Source: Dehalococcoidales bacterium (GTDB taxonomy: Bacteria; Chloroflexota; Dehalococcoidia; Dehalococcoidales; BS750m-G39). From it: a stretch of DNA of 32,532 bases. This document shows, piece after piece, positions 1-9,016 of the stretch (position 1 is its first letter; every line of letters begins with the position of its first letter). The notes under the pieces were generated by a model that did not search any database, was not told the origin of the DNA, and was given only the letters and a program-made list of their open reading frames with translations. The DNA is taken from positions 1 to 32,532 of the forward strand of contig JAGMCH010000029.1 in assembly GCA_023129255.1 (NCBI GenBank). Reading direction: 5' to 3'. The position numbers were made by a program, and so were the translations under genes.

Positions 1-113
1 TAAACAAGAGGAGTCTTAAAGGGGCGAAGCTTCCCCCCAACCCTTTTAGCTCTTTTCCCACCCACCACCCTCTAGGGTCGGCGGCTACTTTTTCTCCCCT
101 CCCCCCAAAAATT

Positions 114-197
114 AGAGAGTTTTAGGAGTGAAACCCCTGTAGGGCGGGCAGGGTGGGAAGAAAAACATAAGTTAAATGGGGAGGGGACAGGGTCACC
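114..197 (+). repeat. Dispersed GC-rich repeat, copy 1 (downstream of SDR gene)
   Basis: 'gagagttttaggagtgaaacccctgtagggcgggcagggtgggaagaaaaacataagttaaatggggaggggacagggtcacc' parallels 2164-2250. Confidence 0.72.
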
Positions 198-203
198 AAA
201 TTT

Positions 204-1118
204 CTACTTAGCTGGCTGGGGTGGTGCCGGGTTTTTATATCCCTCCAGCAGTACCTTAGGCACCTGGTCCATTAACTCCTCCACCGTCCACAGCCCTTCC
301 TCTTTAACGATGGACTTCTTCTTTACCGGCTCGGAGTAAATAGCAATACTGCCCCCGGTAACATCAAACACCTGCCCATTTATATCAGCCGCCTCGTCGG
401 TGCACAGATAGACGATTAGCGGAGTTACTGTTTCCGGACTCGGTGGATTGGTTAATTCCTCATACCGCTCCTTGGTCATAAGCCCTGCCTCATATCTCTT
501 CTTAAAACCAGCCACTATCTCATCGCTAAGGGTAAATCTGGTGGCGGCGGTTGGGGCATAGGCATTGCAGGTTACCCCATACCTGCCCATCTCCCTGGCC
601 ACTGCTCTGGTTAGACCAACGAGCCCGGCTTTAGCCGCACCATAATTGCAGTGCCCCACCGTGCCCAGCCAGGCAGTAGAGGTAGTATTTATTATCCGTC
701 CCCACCTCTGCTCCCTCATCAAGCCACAGGCAAACCGGGTACAATTGAAAGAGCCTTTAAGGAAGGAGTCCACACACCTATCCCAGTCCTCCTCAGTCAT
801 ATTCCAAACCATACGGGGAGCGTCGGCACCGGCGTTATTCACCAGAATATCCACCCTGCCAAAGCTATCCACTGCCGTCTGTATTATCTTCTCGGCCACG
901 TCAAACTCAGAGACACTGCCAAAGAAGGGCACCGCCTGACCACCCAGAGCCTCAATCTCCTTGGCGGCGGTCTCAGCGTCTCCGCCCTCAGTGCCGGGAC
1001 GGCGGTTATTAGTCACCACCTTAGCCCCTTCCTTAGCCAGAGCTACAGCGATTGCTTTACCGATTCCCTGTCCCGAGCCGGTAACTACGGCTACCCTATC
1101 CTTTAACCTAGCAGCCAT
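204..1118 (-). CDS. SDR-family NAD(P)-dependent oxidoreductase with C-terminal extension
   Basis: N-terminal VVTGSGQGIGKAIA (TGxxxGIG), NNAGA and YGAAKAG (YxxxK) motifs; ORF of 304 aa. Confidence 0.93.
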   Translation of the reverse strand: MAARLKDRVAVVTGSGQGIGKAIAVALAKEGAKVVTNNRRPGTEGGDAETAAKEIEALGGQAVPFFGSVSEFDVAEKIIQTAVDSFGRVDILVNNAGADAPRMVWNMTEEDWDRCVDSFLKGSFNCTRFACGLMREQRWGRIINTTSTAWLGTVGHCNYGAAKAGLVGLTRAVAREMGRYGVTCNAYAPTAATRFTLSDEIVAGFKKRYEAGLMTKERYEELTNPPSPETVTPLIVYLCTDEAADINGQVFDVTGGSIAIYSEPVKKKSIVKEEGLWTVEELMDQVPKVLLEGYKNPAPPQPAK

Positions 1119-1154
1119 TGGTCTAGCCTTCCTTTCCTATCTGTCTGATTATCA

Positions 1155-1586
1155 TCAGCCTCTGGAGGGCAAAATGACCATAGCCTTACCTGAGGCTGTC
1201 TTCTCACCCTTCGGATTCTCTGCCCACAGGCTACACTCCACAAAGTGTTGCCCATTCTGGACATACTTCTTGGTCACCTTACCCTTGCAGGTAACAGCCT
1301 CGCCGGGGTAGTTCATACCCTTATAACTACAACTCAGCTTCCTGAGACTGCCCCCCTCCCCTATCCAGTCGGTCATTAGCTGTCCCAGGAAAGCGCCTAT
1401 TAGCTGACCAGGAACGATGACGCCAGAAAGCCCCCGGCTCTGGGCAAAGTCCTTATCATAGTGAATAGGATTATAGTCACCTGATGCCCCAGCCCACATC
1501 ACCAACTGCATGGTGGTCGGCTGTTTGACCAGGGGGGTGATTTCACCGCCCACGGCGACATCTTGGTAATAGAGCTGCTCAGTCAT
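1155..1586 (-). CDS. MaoC-like (hotdog) dehydratase
   Basis: 143 aa; 'WAGASGDYNPIHYDKDFAQSRGLSGVIVPGQL' is a typical MaoC hydratase-2 signature; adjacent to SDR. Confidence 0.88.
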   Translation of the reverse strand: MTEQLYYQDVAVGGEITPLVKQPTTMQLVMWAGASGDYNPIHYDKDFAQSRGLSGVIVPGQLIGAFLGQLMTDWIGEGGSLRKLSCSYKGMNYPGEAVTCKGKVTKKYVQNGQHFVECSLWAENPKGEKTASGKAMVILPSRG

Positions 1587-1587
1587 A

Positions 1588-2043
1588 CTAATAGCCGATA
1601 ATCATCTGGCGGCACTTGGCTACCAGCTCCTGTTTTTGATTCTTATAGCTGCTATCAAAGGTCATAAACGCCATCCTGCCCATCTTACCCTGCCGCTCAC
1701 GAAGGTTGCTGATTTTGAAAATAGTCGTTATCACATCGCCCAGCCCGATGGGCTGATAGCACTCAAGCTCAGTGCCACCCATAAGCACCGTGTTAAAGGG
1801 GGCTAAGGACATTAAGTCGTCGACAAACTGCTCAAAGCCGATAGCCAGAATAAAGGTCGGGGGAGCAATAGCGCCATCCTGCCACAGGGGGTTGGGGTCG
1901 CCCACGGCTCGGGCGAACCGCCGTATCATCTCCCGCCCAATCTCATATTCCCTGGGCTGCCACTCCACCCCAATCTTGCTCTTTAACTTCTCTATGCCCG
2001 ATGAAGCCTCAGTCATATCAAGAAGTTTACTTTGCCCCGACAA
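1588..2043 (-). CDS. MaoC N-terminal / FAS1-type dehydratase-like domain protein
   Basis: 151 aa; 'EYEIGREMIRRFARAVGDPNPLWQD...APPTFILAIGF' pattern; 1-nt gap to the MaoC gene. Confidence 0.82.
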   Translation of the reverse strand: MSGQSKLLDMTEASSGIEKLKSKIGVEWQPREYEIGREMIRRFARAVGDPNPLWQDGAIAPPTFILAIGFEQFVDDLMSLAPFNTVLMGGTELECYQPIGLGDVITTIFKISNLRERQGKMGRMAFMTFDSSYKNQKQELVAKCRQMIIGY

Positions 2044-2065
2044 GCTGTGTCAAGAATTTTGTTTT

Positions 2066-2250
2066 TCTTCCCACCCTCCCACCCAATAGAGGTTTCACCT
2101 CTCTTAAACTTTCCTTTAGCCCCCCTCAGCCCCCCAATTAGTAAATAATCCCGGCGGGGTCTGGAGAGTTTTAGAGACGAAGCCTTTGAGGGTGGGTTAG
2201 GGTGGGAAAACAGACATAAATTAAAAACGGGGGGAGGGGTGGGGTCGACG
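2066..2250 (+). repeat. Dispersed GC-rich repeat, copy 2 (upstream of MaoC/SDR operon)
   Basis: 'gagagttttagagacgaagcctttgagggtgggttagggtgggaaaacagacataaattaaaaacggggggaggggtggggtcgac'. Confidence 0.74.
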
Positions 2251-2331
2251 CTATAGATAAACATTTAAACCAGCCCAGAAAAAGCCAAAGCCTTACACCA
2301 TAAACGAAAAACATGCTATTATAACCCTAAC

Positions 2332-3318
2332 ATGGGAAAGGAGGCAGGAATGACCTCACAAAATGTAAAAAGAGCCAAGGCGGGTGACGACTTCGCTATC
2401 CAGACTTTCAATCTGACCCGGAAGTTCAACAGTCTGGTAGCAGTAGATGGCATCGACCTTAATATTAAGCGGGGAGAACTATTTGCCCTGCTTGGTCCTA
2501 ATGGCGCTGGCAAAACCACTACCATCAATATGCTGTGCTGCCTCTTGAAACCAAGCGGCGGCACTGCCCAAGTACTGGGTTATGACATCCTCAAGCAGCC
2601 GTTTAAGATTAAGGAGACCATCGGCGTCTCACCCCAAGAGACGGTTATCTCCGAGCACCTTAACCCCCAGGAAAACCTCGTCCTGATAGGCAAGATTCAC
2701 GGCATAGATACCAGGGAGCTGAAGAGCAGGTCGCAGGAGCTGCTGGAAACAATGGGGCTTGAGGCACGGGCTAAAGACCAGGTGAGAAAATTCTCCGGTG
2801 GTATGAAGCGACGGCTCAACATAATGATGGCGCTGATTCACAACCCTAAGGTTCTATTCCTGGATGAACCCACTCTGGGTCTTGACCCTCAAGCCAGGCG
2901 AGCAATATGGGAATACATTATCAGGCTAAAGAAGGAAAAGACTATTCTGCTCACCACCCACTATATGGATGAGGCCGATTTTCTTGCCGACCGCATAGGC
3001 ATTATGGATGAGGGCAAAATCGTTGCCCTCGGCACCAGCAGGGAACTCAAAACAGGCCTACTGGACATACTGGAAAAGCACACCATAGTTATCCATGCTC
3101 AGAACTTTACCCAGAAAGTCATAAGTGAAATGCGAACCAGATATGCCGAGGTAGAGGTAACCGAGGATACCATGGTAATCAGCGATAAACAGCTTGGCTT
3201 CCAGGAAATCGTTGACCTCCTGCACATCTCCGGGGTTACGGTCAGCTCTGCCTATACGAAAGAGCCAACACTAGATGATGTCTTTCTAAACATAACAGGA
3301 AAGGAACTAAGAGAATGA
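2332..3318 (+). CDS. ABC transporter ATP-binding protein (DrrA/CcmA type)
   Basis: Walker A GPNGAGKTT, signature FSGGMKRR, Walker B VLFLDEPTLGLD; first in-track ATG 2332, second ATG at 2350 after GGAGGCAGG also possible. Confidence 0.95.
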   Translation: MGKEAGMTSQNVKRAKAGDDFAIQTFNLTRKFNSLVAVDGIDLNIKRGELFALLGPNGAGKTTTINMLCCLLKPSGGTAQVLGYDILKQPFKIKETIGVSPQETVISEHLNPQENLVLIGKIHGIDTRELKSRSQELLETMGLEARAKDQVRKFSGGMKRRLNIMMALIHNPKVLFLDEPTLGLDPQARRAIWEYIIRLKKEKTILLTTHYMDEADFLADRIGIMDEGKIVALGTSRELKTGLLDILEKHTIVIHAQNFTQKVISEMRTRYAEVEVTEDTMVISDKQLGFQEIVDLLHISGVTVSSAYTKEPTLDDVFLNITGKELRE

Positions 3319-4412
3319 GGTTATTAGCCTTAGCCAGCAGAAATCTTAAAGAAACATATAGAGACCCACTGGCGCTGGGTTTCCTCCTGGGGTTCCCCTT
3401 AGTGTTTATGCTGCTTTTCGGCGCCATTTTTAGCGGCGACGAGACTCCGAATTACGCTATCGGCGTCATAGATGAGGACAATACACCGCTATCGCAAGCC
3501 TTCGTTGATGAAGCATTGGCACAGGTGCCGGTGCTTGAGGTTTCCACCTATGATGATACCGCCACCGCCCTCAGAGACCTCAAGTTCGGCGACCTTAAAG
3601 CCTATATTGTTATCCCCGACGGTTTCGGCCAGCAGGTGAACAGCAACTGGCAGGGTGATAAAGCCGATATCACCCTGAATATAACCTATGACGAAAGTGA
3701 CATTATGGTATCGGAGCAGATAGTTACCATCATCAATGCCACCACCCGCGCCTTTGCCCAGATAGAGGTACCAATAACCATTAACGCTGAGCCTATCTAC
3801 ATAGAAACCGAGATAGACTATATGGACTTTATTGGTCCGGGGATAATAGTCTTCGGCATACTGATAATAATACCTACCGCTGCCAGAACCATGGTCAGCG
3901 ATAAGGAAAAGGGGATGCTTGCCCGCCTGCTGACTACGCCGACTCGGCCGATAGACTTTATCTTAGGCTACTCTCTGGGTCTTGTCCTGCTAGCTGCCGC
4001 CCAGATAATAATAATCATGCTAGCTACCTGGCTACTCGGTCTCAATATGACAGGCAACCCGTTTCTGGCTTTCTTCGTCTTTCTGCTGACCAGCCTGTGC
4101 TGTATTGGCATTGGCATGGTTGTCGCCTCCCTGACCAAGACTGAAAATCAGGCAGAGCCCCTCTGCTGGCTTTTCGCCATGCCCTTAGCTGCACTCTCCG
4201 GCTGCTGGTTTTCAATAGAGCTGATGCCTTCATATCTCAGGACTTTTGCCAATGCCTTCCCCTTTGCCCACACCATTGAGGCCTCACGGGCAATCCTCAT
4301 CCGGGGAGTAGGGCTGGAGGCAATAAGCTATGACTTCTTCTTCCTCGTTGGCTGGGCAGTGGCTATCTTTGCCCTTGGCGTCATTCTATTCAGGAGGAGT
4401 ATGCGAAGCTAG
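3315..4412 (+). CDS. ABC-2 type transporter permease
   Basis: Overlaps ATPase gene by 4 nt (ATGA); multiple TM segments, large N-terminal extracytoplasmic domain. Confidence 0.93.
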   Translation: MRLLALASRNLKETYRDPLALGFLLGFPLVFMLLFGAIFSGDETPNYAIGVIDEDNTPLSQAFVDEALAQVPVLEVSTYDDTATALRDLKFGDLKAYIVIPDGFGQQVNSNWQGDKADITLNITYDESDIMVSEQIVTIINATTRAFAQIEVPITINAEPIYIETEIDYMDFIGPGIIVFGILIIIPTAARTMVSDKEKGMLARLLTTPTRPIDFILGYSLGLVLLAAAQIIIIMLATWLLGLNMTGNPFLAFFVFLLTSLCCIGIGMVVASLTKTENQAEPLCWLFAMPLAALSGCWFSIELMPSYLRTFANAFPFAHTIEASRAILIRGVGLEAISYDFFFLVGWAVAIFALGVILFRRSMRS

Positions 4413-4418
4413 ACGTTT

Positions 4419-5456
4419 ATGAAAGCTATTGAATGGCTTGGCAATAGAGTAAGAATCCTGGACCAGACCAGGCTTCCCCAAGAAGAGGTCTATCTGGAGC
4501 TTAGCCGCTATCAGGATATAGCCTCAGCCATCGCAGAATTGAAAATCAGGGGCGCTCCGGCCATTGGAGTAGCTGGAGCCTATGCAGTGGCTTTAGGCGC
4601 CCTGGAAATCAAAGCTACAGCTAAAACTGAGTTCTTGCGAAAACTCCAAGCCATCATCCAGACCATTGCCTCTACCCGACCCACCGCCCGAAACCTGTTC
4701 CGCGCCCTGGAGCGAATGGGGCGAGCGTCGGAGTCGGGCAAAAACGTAGACCAGATTAAAACAGCCCTGGTCAATGAAGCCATCGCCATACATACTGGAG
4801 AGGCTGAGGCAACCAGAAGGCTGAGCCAGCTTGGCGCCGAGTTACTAAAAGATGGCTTTACCATCCTGACCCACTGTAATACCGGCGCCCTGGCTACCGC
4901 CGGCTACGGCACCGCCTTTGGAGTAATCAAAAAAGCCTGGGAGCGGGGCAAAAAGCTCAGGGTTTTCGCCACCGAGACCCGCCCCCTCCTCCAGGGGGCA
5001 CGAATCACCGCCTGGGAGCTAAACAAGGCTGGCATCCCGTTCACCCTTATCACCGACTCCATGACTGGCTATTTTATGAGCCGGGGGGAGGTTGACTGCG
5101 TTATTGTCGGCGCCGACCGGATTGCCTTAAATGGCGATACCGCCAACAAGATAGGCACCTACACTCTGGCGGTGCTGGCTAAGGAGCACAATATCCCGTT
5201 TTATGTTGCTGCCCCCACCACCACCATTGACCCCTCGCTGGCTTCAGGGGCTGAAATTCCCATTGAGCAGAGAAGTTCTGACGAGGTAACCCGTATTCAG
5301 GGAATAAGCATTGCCCCCGAAGGCGTTGATGTTGCCAACCCCGCCTTTGATGTTACCCCCCACCCCTATATAACCGCCATCATCACTGAGAGTGGTATAA
5401 TAAGACAGCCTTTTGGGGAGGGGATAAAGGAAATTTTTAGAAACCTATCCCCCTGA
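4419..5456 (+). CDS. mtnA: S-methyl-5-thioribose-1-phosphate isomerase
   Basis: KIRGAPAIGVAGAYAVALGA, HCNTGALATAGYGTA, FATETRPLLQGARLTAWEL-like, VGADRIALNGDTANKIGTY motifs. Confidence 0.95.
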   Translation: MKAIEWLGNRVRILDQTRLPQEEVYLELSRYQDIASAIAELKIRGAPAIGVAGAYAVALGALEIKATAKTEFLRKLQAIIQTIASTRPTARNLFRALERMGRASESGKNVDQIKTALVNEAIAIHTGEAEATRRLSQLGAELLKDGFTILTHCNTGALATAGYGTAFGVIKKAWERGKKLRVFATETRPLLQGARITAWELNKAGIPFTLITDSMTGYFMSRGEVDCVIVGADRIALNGDTANKIGTYTLAVLAKEHNIPFYVAAPTTTIDPSLASGAEIPIEQRSSDEVTRIQGISIAPEGVDVANPAFDVTPHPYITAIITESGIIRQPFGEGIKEIFRNLSP

Positions 5457-5552
5457 CCCCCTTCCCTTGGGAATTTATGAAGGGAAGGGGGGAGTGTGGG
5501 GAGAGGGGGCTTCGCCCCCTCTCCTGAACCTCTCCCCCAAAGGGTTAAGGTT
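5435..5552 (+). repeat. Dispersed GC-rich repeat, copy 4 ('tttttagaaacctatccccctgaccccctt...' module)
   Basis: Matches 8499-8580 closely (ttttagRaacctatccccctgacccccttccctt...gaagggaaggg..gagtg..gagagggggctt.gccccctctcc). Confidence 0.75.
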
Positions 5553-5581
5553 TATATTAAGCTGAAGTGGGAGGGAATGGA

Positions 5582-6358
5582 ATGGCAATAAGTGATTGGC
5601 TTTCTGCAAATTTAATAACAATTATCTTCGTGCTCAGTATATTAGTCCTAATATATTTCATAATCGAAGTAGTACGAACAATACGTAGAAAACGTTCAGA
5701 TACTAGTCCGATTACTGCCATCCTCTTGATTTTAGGTCTTGCCGTCGCTGTGTTTCTAATCTTTCGTGCTCAAGATTTAGAATCAGCGGACTTGGCACAA
5801 GTAATTCTTACCATCGGGTTAATTGCGGTTACAGCGGTCTATGCTTCCTTCACAGAAAAACAGGCTAGAGCCAGCGCAGAAATAGCTGAAGAGACGAGAG
5901 AGCAAACAGTTGTGGCCTCACGACCAATAATAATTCAGAAGGCTTTGTATGAAAAAGACGTTTGGGTAGGTAATAATCAAGATTATTTTGCTCATTTTGA
6001 GATATCAAGTGTGGGAAATACCCCCGCTATAGAGGTAGTAAGCTCAATAGTGGATAATGAAGATAATAGCCTTCACAGTATCCGACAAACTTACCTAAAG
6101 AAGGATGATCCCCCTATTAAATTTCGCCCTTATAACATTGCAAATCTAGAGAAAAATAAAACGTATTATCTTGTATGCGATTATCAAAGCATCTTTTCTT
6201 ACGGCACACAAAAACCGCTCTATCAAACGCGCTTGCCCTTCAAGATAAGTAAAGCCGCCAAGGAAGACAAAATATACGTGATAGCCGGTGAGTTAGAATT
6301 CCCCGAAATTCAAGAAAAAGACCGTATTGATGCCTTTGGTAACGTTAAACCAAAATAA
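5582..6358 (+). CDS. Hypothetical membrane-anchored protein
   Basis: ATG at 5582 after GGGAGGGA; two N-terminal TM segments, then soluble domain; lower GC than neighbours. Confidence 0.75.
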   Translation: MAISDWLSANLITIIFVLSILVLIYFIIEVVRTIRRKRSDTSPITAILLILGLAVAVFLIFRAQDLESADLAQVILTIGLIAVTAVYASFTEKQARASAEIAEETREQTVVASRPIIIQKALYEKDVWVGNNQDYFAHFEISSVGNTPAIEVVSSIVDNEDNSLHSIRQTYLKKDDPPIKFRPYNIANLEKNKTYYLVCDYQSIFSYGTQKPLYQTRLPFKISKAAKEDKIYVIAGELEFPEIQEKDRIDAFGNVKPK

Positions 6359-6371
6359 TCAAGGAGGCACT

Positions 6372-6557
6372 ATGAAGGTTAAGGCTACTTGTCGCAAGTG
6401 TGGGTATGCAATTGAGAAAGACTTGGAGATAGAGTTAGATACCAATAGGTTTGTAGAGGCTCTCAAGTTCCTACAACAACAGGCACAGGAACATCATCAT
6501 CCAGAGGTGAACGACTCTTTCAAATGGCGGCTTGGGTGGGAAAGTCCTGCACCCTAG
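6372..6557 (+). CDS. Small hypothetical protein with CxxC motif
   Basis: Internal ATG at 6372 preceded by AAGGAGG; 'MKVKATCRKCGYAIEKDLEIELD'. Confidence 0.65.
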   Translation: MKVKATCRKCGYAIEKDLEIELDTNRFVEALKFLQQQAQEHHHPEVNDSFKWRLGWESPAP

Positions 6558-6586
6558 CAACAATACCTCATAAGGAGACAACCTAA

Positions 6587-7456
6587 ATGCCAAACGCCAA
6601 AATAGCCGTTATCGGCGGGAGTGGGCTGTATGATATTGAGGGGCTGACCGATATTGAAGAGGTTAATCCAGATACCCCCTTCGGCAAGCCCAGCGATACC
6701 ATAACCATAGGCAGGCTGGGAGAAATTGGCATCGCCTTTTTGCCCCGCCACGGCAGAGGACACCGCATCTCCCCCACCGAAGTCCCCTATAGAGCCAACA
6801 TCTATGCCCTGAAGGGGCTGGGGGTGGAATGGATTATTGCCATTAACACCGTGGGTAGCTTCAAACAGAAAATAAAACCCGGAGACCTGGTTATCCCCGA
6901 CCAGCTAATCGACCGCACCCGGAGCCGGGCGAACTCCTTCTTCGGCGAGGGCATCGTCGTCCATATCCCCTTTGCCGAGCCCTTCTGCCCCGTCTTAAGC
7001 CAGATTTTGCTTGAGGCGGCCAAAGAGACAGGGGCTAGTGTCCACCCCAAAGGCACCTATGTAGTTATGGAGGGTCCCGCCTTCTCCACCAAAGCCGAAT
7101 CAAGGCTCTACCGCTCCTGGGGGGCTGACATTATCGGCATGACGGCACTGCCCGAAGCCAAGCTGGCACGGGAGGCGGAAATCTGCTACGCTATTATCGC
7201 CGGCGTTACCGACTACGATAGCTGGCAGGAGCAAAGCGAACCCCTCGTTGTTGACGTCATCTTGAACATCCTGCGCCAGAACGCCGATACCATCAAGAGA
7301 ATCATCAGGCTGGCGGTCAACAGAATACCTGAGGAGCGCCGTTGTGACTGTGCTACGGCGCTGAAGGCAGCCTTTGTTACTGCCCCCAGGTTTATGCCTC
7401 CGGAGCAGAAGCAGAAGCTAAACTTGCTAATTGGCAAATATTTAAAAGGAGATTGA
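6587..7456 (+). CDS. mtnP: S-methyl-5'-thioadenosine phosphorylase
   Basis: AVIGGSGLYDIEGL, FLPRHGRGHRISPTEVPYRANIYALK, EGPAFSTKAESRLYRSWGADIIGMTALPEAKLAREAEICYA. Confidence 0.95.
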   Translation: MPNAKIAVIGGSGLYDIEGLTDIEEVNPDTPFGKPSDTITIGRLGEIGIAFLPRHGRGHRISPTEVPYRANIYALKGLGVEWIIAINTVGSFKQKIKPGDLVIPDQLIDRTRSRANSFFGEGIVVHIPFAEPFCPVLSQILLEAAKETGASVHPKGTYVVMEGPAFSTKAESRLYRSWGADIIGMTALPEAKLAREAEICYAIIAGVTDYDSWQEQSEPLVVDVILNILRQNADTIKRIIRLAVNRIPEERRCDCATALKAAFVTAPRFMPPEQKQKLNLLIGKYLKGD

Positions 7457-8478
7457 TGATTGAATTTGGTTGCCTGCCAACGATTATTGGCAGTATGCCC
7501 CACACCGACCCAGCGGAGGCATGCGCCCTGGTCAGCCACCACCTTAAAGACATTCCCGCCTGGCCCCAGCTACCCAAGCGCTCCTTCAAGGAGAATATGT
7601 ACGCCCAGTTCAGCCAGGGCTTCCCTGGAGCCGTCCTCAAAGACGATAGCCTCTATGTTGACCGCTCCCAGGACCTGGACAAGCCGCTGGAAAAGCTCTA
7701 TGCCGCCTATCTGGACAACGATGTTGATAAATACCCCATCAGCCCTGATTATGCCGCCGGTCTCCACAGCTTCTTAGGTTTGACCAACCTGTCGCCACTG
7801 GCGGTCAAAGGTCAAGTCACCGGACCGGTCACCTGGGGGCTAACCGTCGCCGACAACGAAGGCAAGGCTATAATCTATGACGATGTTCTGGCTGATGCCA
7901 TGGCTAAATTTCTCCGGCTAAAAGCAGGCTGGCAGGAAAAGGAGCTAAGCCAAATCTCTAAGAACACCATTATCTTCGTTGACGAGCCGTATATGGCTTC
8001 CTTCGGCTCGGTCTCAGTGCCCCTGTCCAAAGAAAAGGTCGTCAGCCTGCTGGACGAGGTCTTGGGCGGCATCGGCGGGCTAAAAGGAGTCCACTGCTGC
8101 GGCAACACCGACTGGTCAGTGTTACTCAGCACCAAGATTGATATCCTCAGCTTTGACGCCTACAACTATGCTCAGTCGCTGAGCCTCTATCCCTCGGAAG
8201 TAAAAAGCTTCCTGGACAGAAAAGGCAATATTGCCTGGGGAATTGTGCCAAATGACGAACTCTTGCTAGCCAAAGAGACCGCCGCCAGCCTAAAAGACCG
8301 CCTTGAGGAAGCAATGGCGCCCTTCACCAGAAAGGGCGTCCCCTTCAAGCAACTGATAGAGCAAGGGCTGCTTACCCCCAGTTGCGGGCTGGCACCGCTA
8401 AATACCACCGACGCCGCCGGCCGAGCCCTTGAACTGCTGGCTGAACTATCGGCAAAGATAAGAAAACGCTATATATAA
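7453..8478 (+). CDS. MetE C-terminal-domain-like (short, 'core') cobalamin-independent-type methionine synthase / UROD-MetE superfamily
   Basis: 341 aa; 'GSMPHTDP', 'GVHCCGNTDW' and 'LLTPSCGLAPL' (candidate Zn ligands as in MetE C-domain); overlaps mtnP by 4 nt. Confidence 0.82.
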   Translation: MMIEFGCLPTIIGSMPHTDPAEACALVSHHLKDIPAWPQLPKRSFKENMYAQFSQGFPGAVLKDDSLYVDRSQDLDKPLEKLYAAYLDNDVDKYPISPDYAAGLHSFLGLTNLSPLAVKGQVTGPVTWGLTVADNEGKAIIYDDVLADAMAKFLRLKAGWQEKELSQISKNTIIFVDEPYMASFGSVSVPLSKEKVVSLLDEVLGGIGGLKGVHCCGNTDWSVLLSTKIDILSFDAYNYAQSLSLYPSEVKSFLDRKGNIAWGIVPNDELLLAKETAASLKDRLEEAMAPFTRKGVPFKQLIEQGLLTPSCGLAPLNTTDAAGRALELLAELSAKIRKRYI

Positions 8479-8498
8479 TTGAATTGTTTATGGGTAAG

Positions 8499-8647
8499 AT
8501 TTTTAGGAACCTATCCCCCTGACCCCCTTCCCTTAGTATTTGTTGAGGGAAGGGGGAGTGTAGTGAGAGGGGGCTTTGCCCCCTCTCCAAAATCTCTTCC
8601 CCCTCTCCAAGAGTGGAGAGGGGGATAAAGGGGGTGAGGTTGATAAA
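8499..8647 (+). repeat. Dispersed GC-rich repeat, copy 5
   Basis: Shares left module with 5435-5530 and right module 'cttccccctctccaaga.tg.agagggggayaaagggggtgaggttgataaa' with 15600-15652. Confidence 0.78.
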
Positions 8648-8675
8648 CGATTCAACGGGAGGGAAAACCTACTAA

Positions 8676-8876
8676 ATGGAATGCCAGATTGAAGCCAATA
8701 AAGCCAAATGCCCCTGCACCTACGAGCCGTGCTCCAGAAAAGGCAAGTGCTGTGACTGCATTGCCTACCATCTTCAGTTTGACGAGCTTCCCGCTTGCGT
8801 GTTCCCACCTGAGGTGGAGAAAACCTACGACCGCTCTTTCGCCAGGTTCGTCCAGGTCTACTCTCACCAAGCTTAA
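8676..8876 (+). CDS. Small cysteine-rich protein (DUF6485-like)
   Basis: '[55 protein letters not shown]' with 8 Cys in 66 aa. Confidence 0.8.
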   Translation: MECQIEANKAKCPCTYEPCSRKGKCCDCIAYHLQFDELPACVFPPEVEKTYDRSFARFVQVYSHQA

Positions 8877-8914
8877 GGTGGCAAGACAAGCCGATTTAGG
8901 TTATATTACTAACC

Positions 8915-9016
8915 ATGAACAAGAGAAAAAGGGTAGCTGCCCTAAAACACAGGCGCCAGAGAAAGAAGCTGAAAAAGAAAGCTCAGGCAGAACCCCAAGG
9001 CGGTAAAAGCCGATGA
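8915..9016 (+). CDS. 33-aa highly basic peptide, translationally coupled to downstream NTPase
   Basis: Read directly: ATG 8915, MNKRKRVAALKHRRQRKKLKKKAQAEPQGGKSR*, stop TGA 9014-9016 overlaps ATG of next gene (ATGA). Confidence 0.55.
   Translation: MNKRKRVAALKHRRQRKKLKKKAQAEPQGGKSR

Noticed and set aside
646-1311. Overlapping plus-strand ORFs opposite SDR/MaoC
   Set aside because: Antisense shadows; sense-strand genes have clear family motifs.
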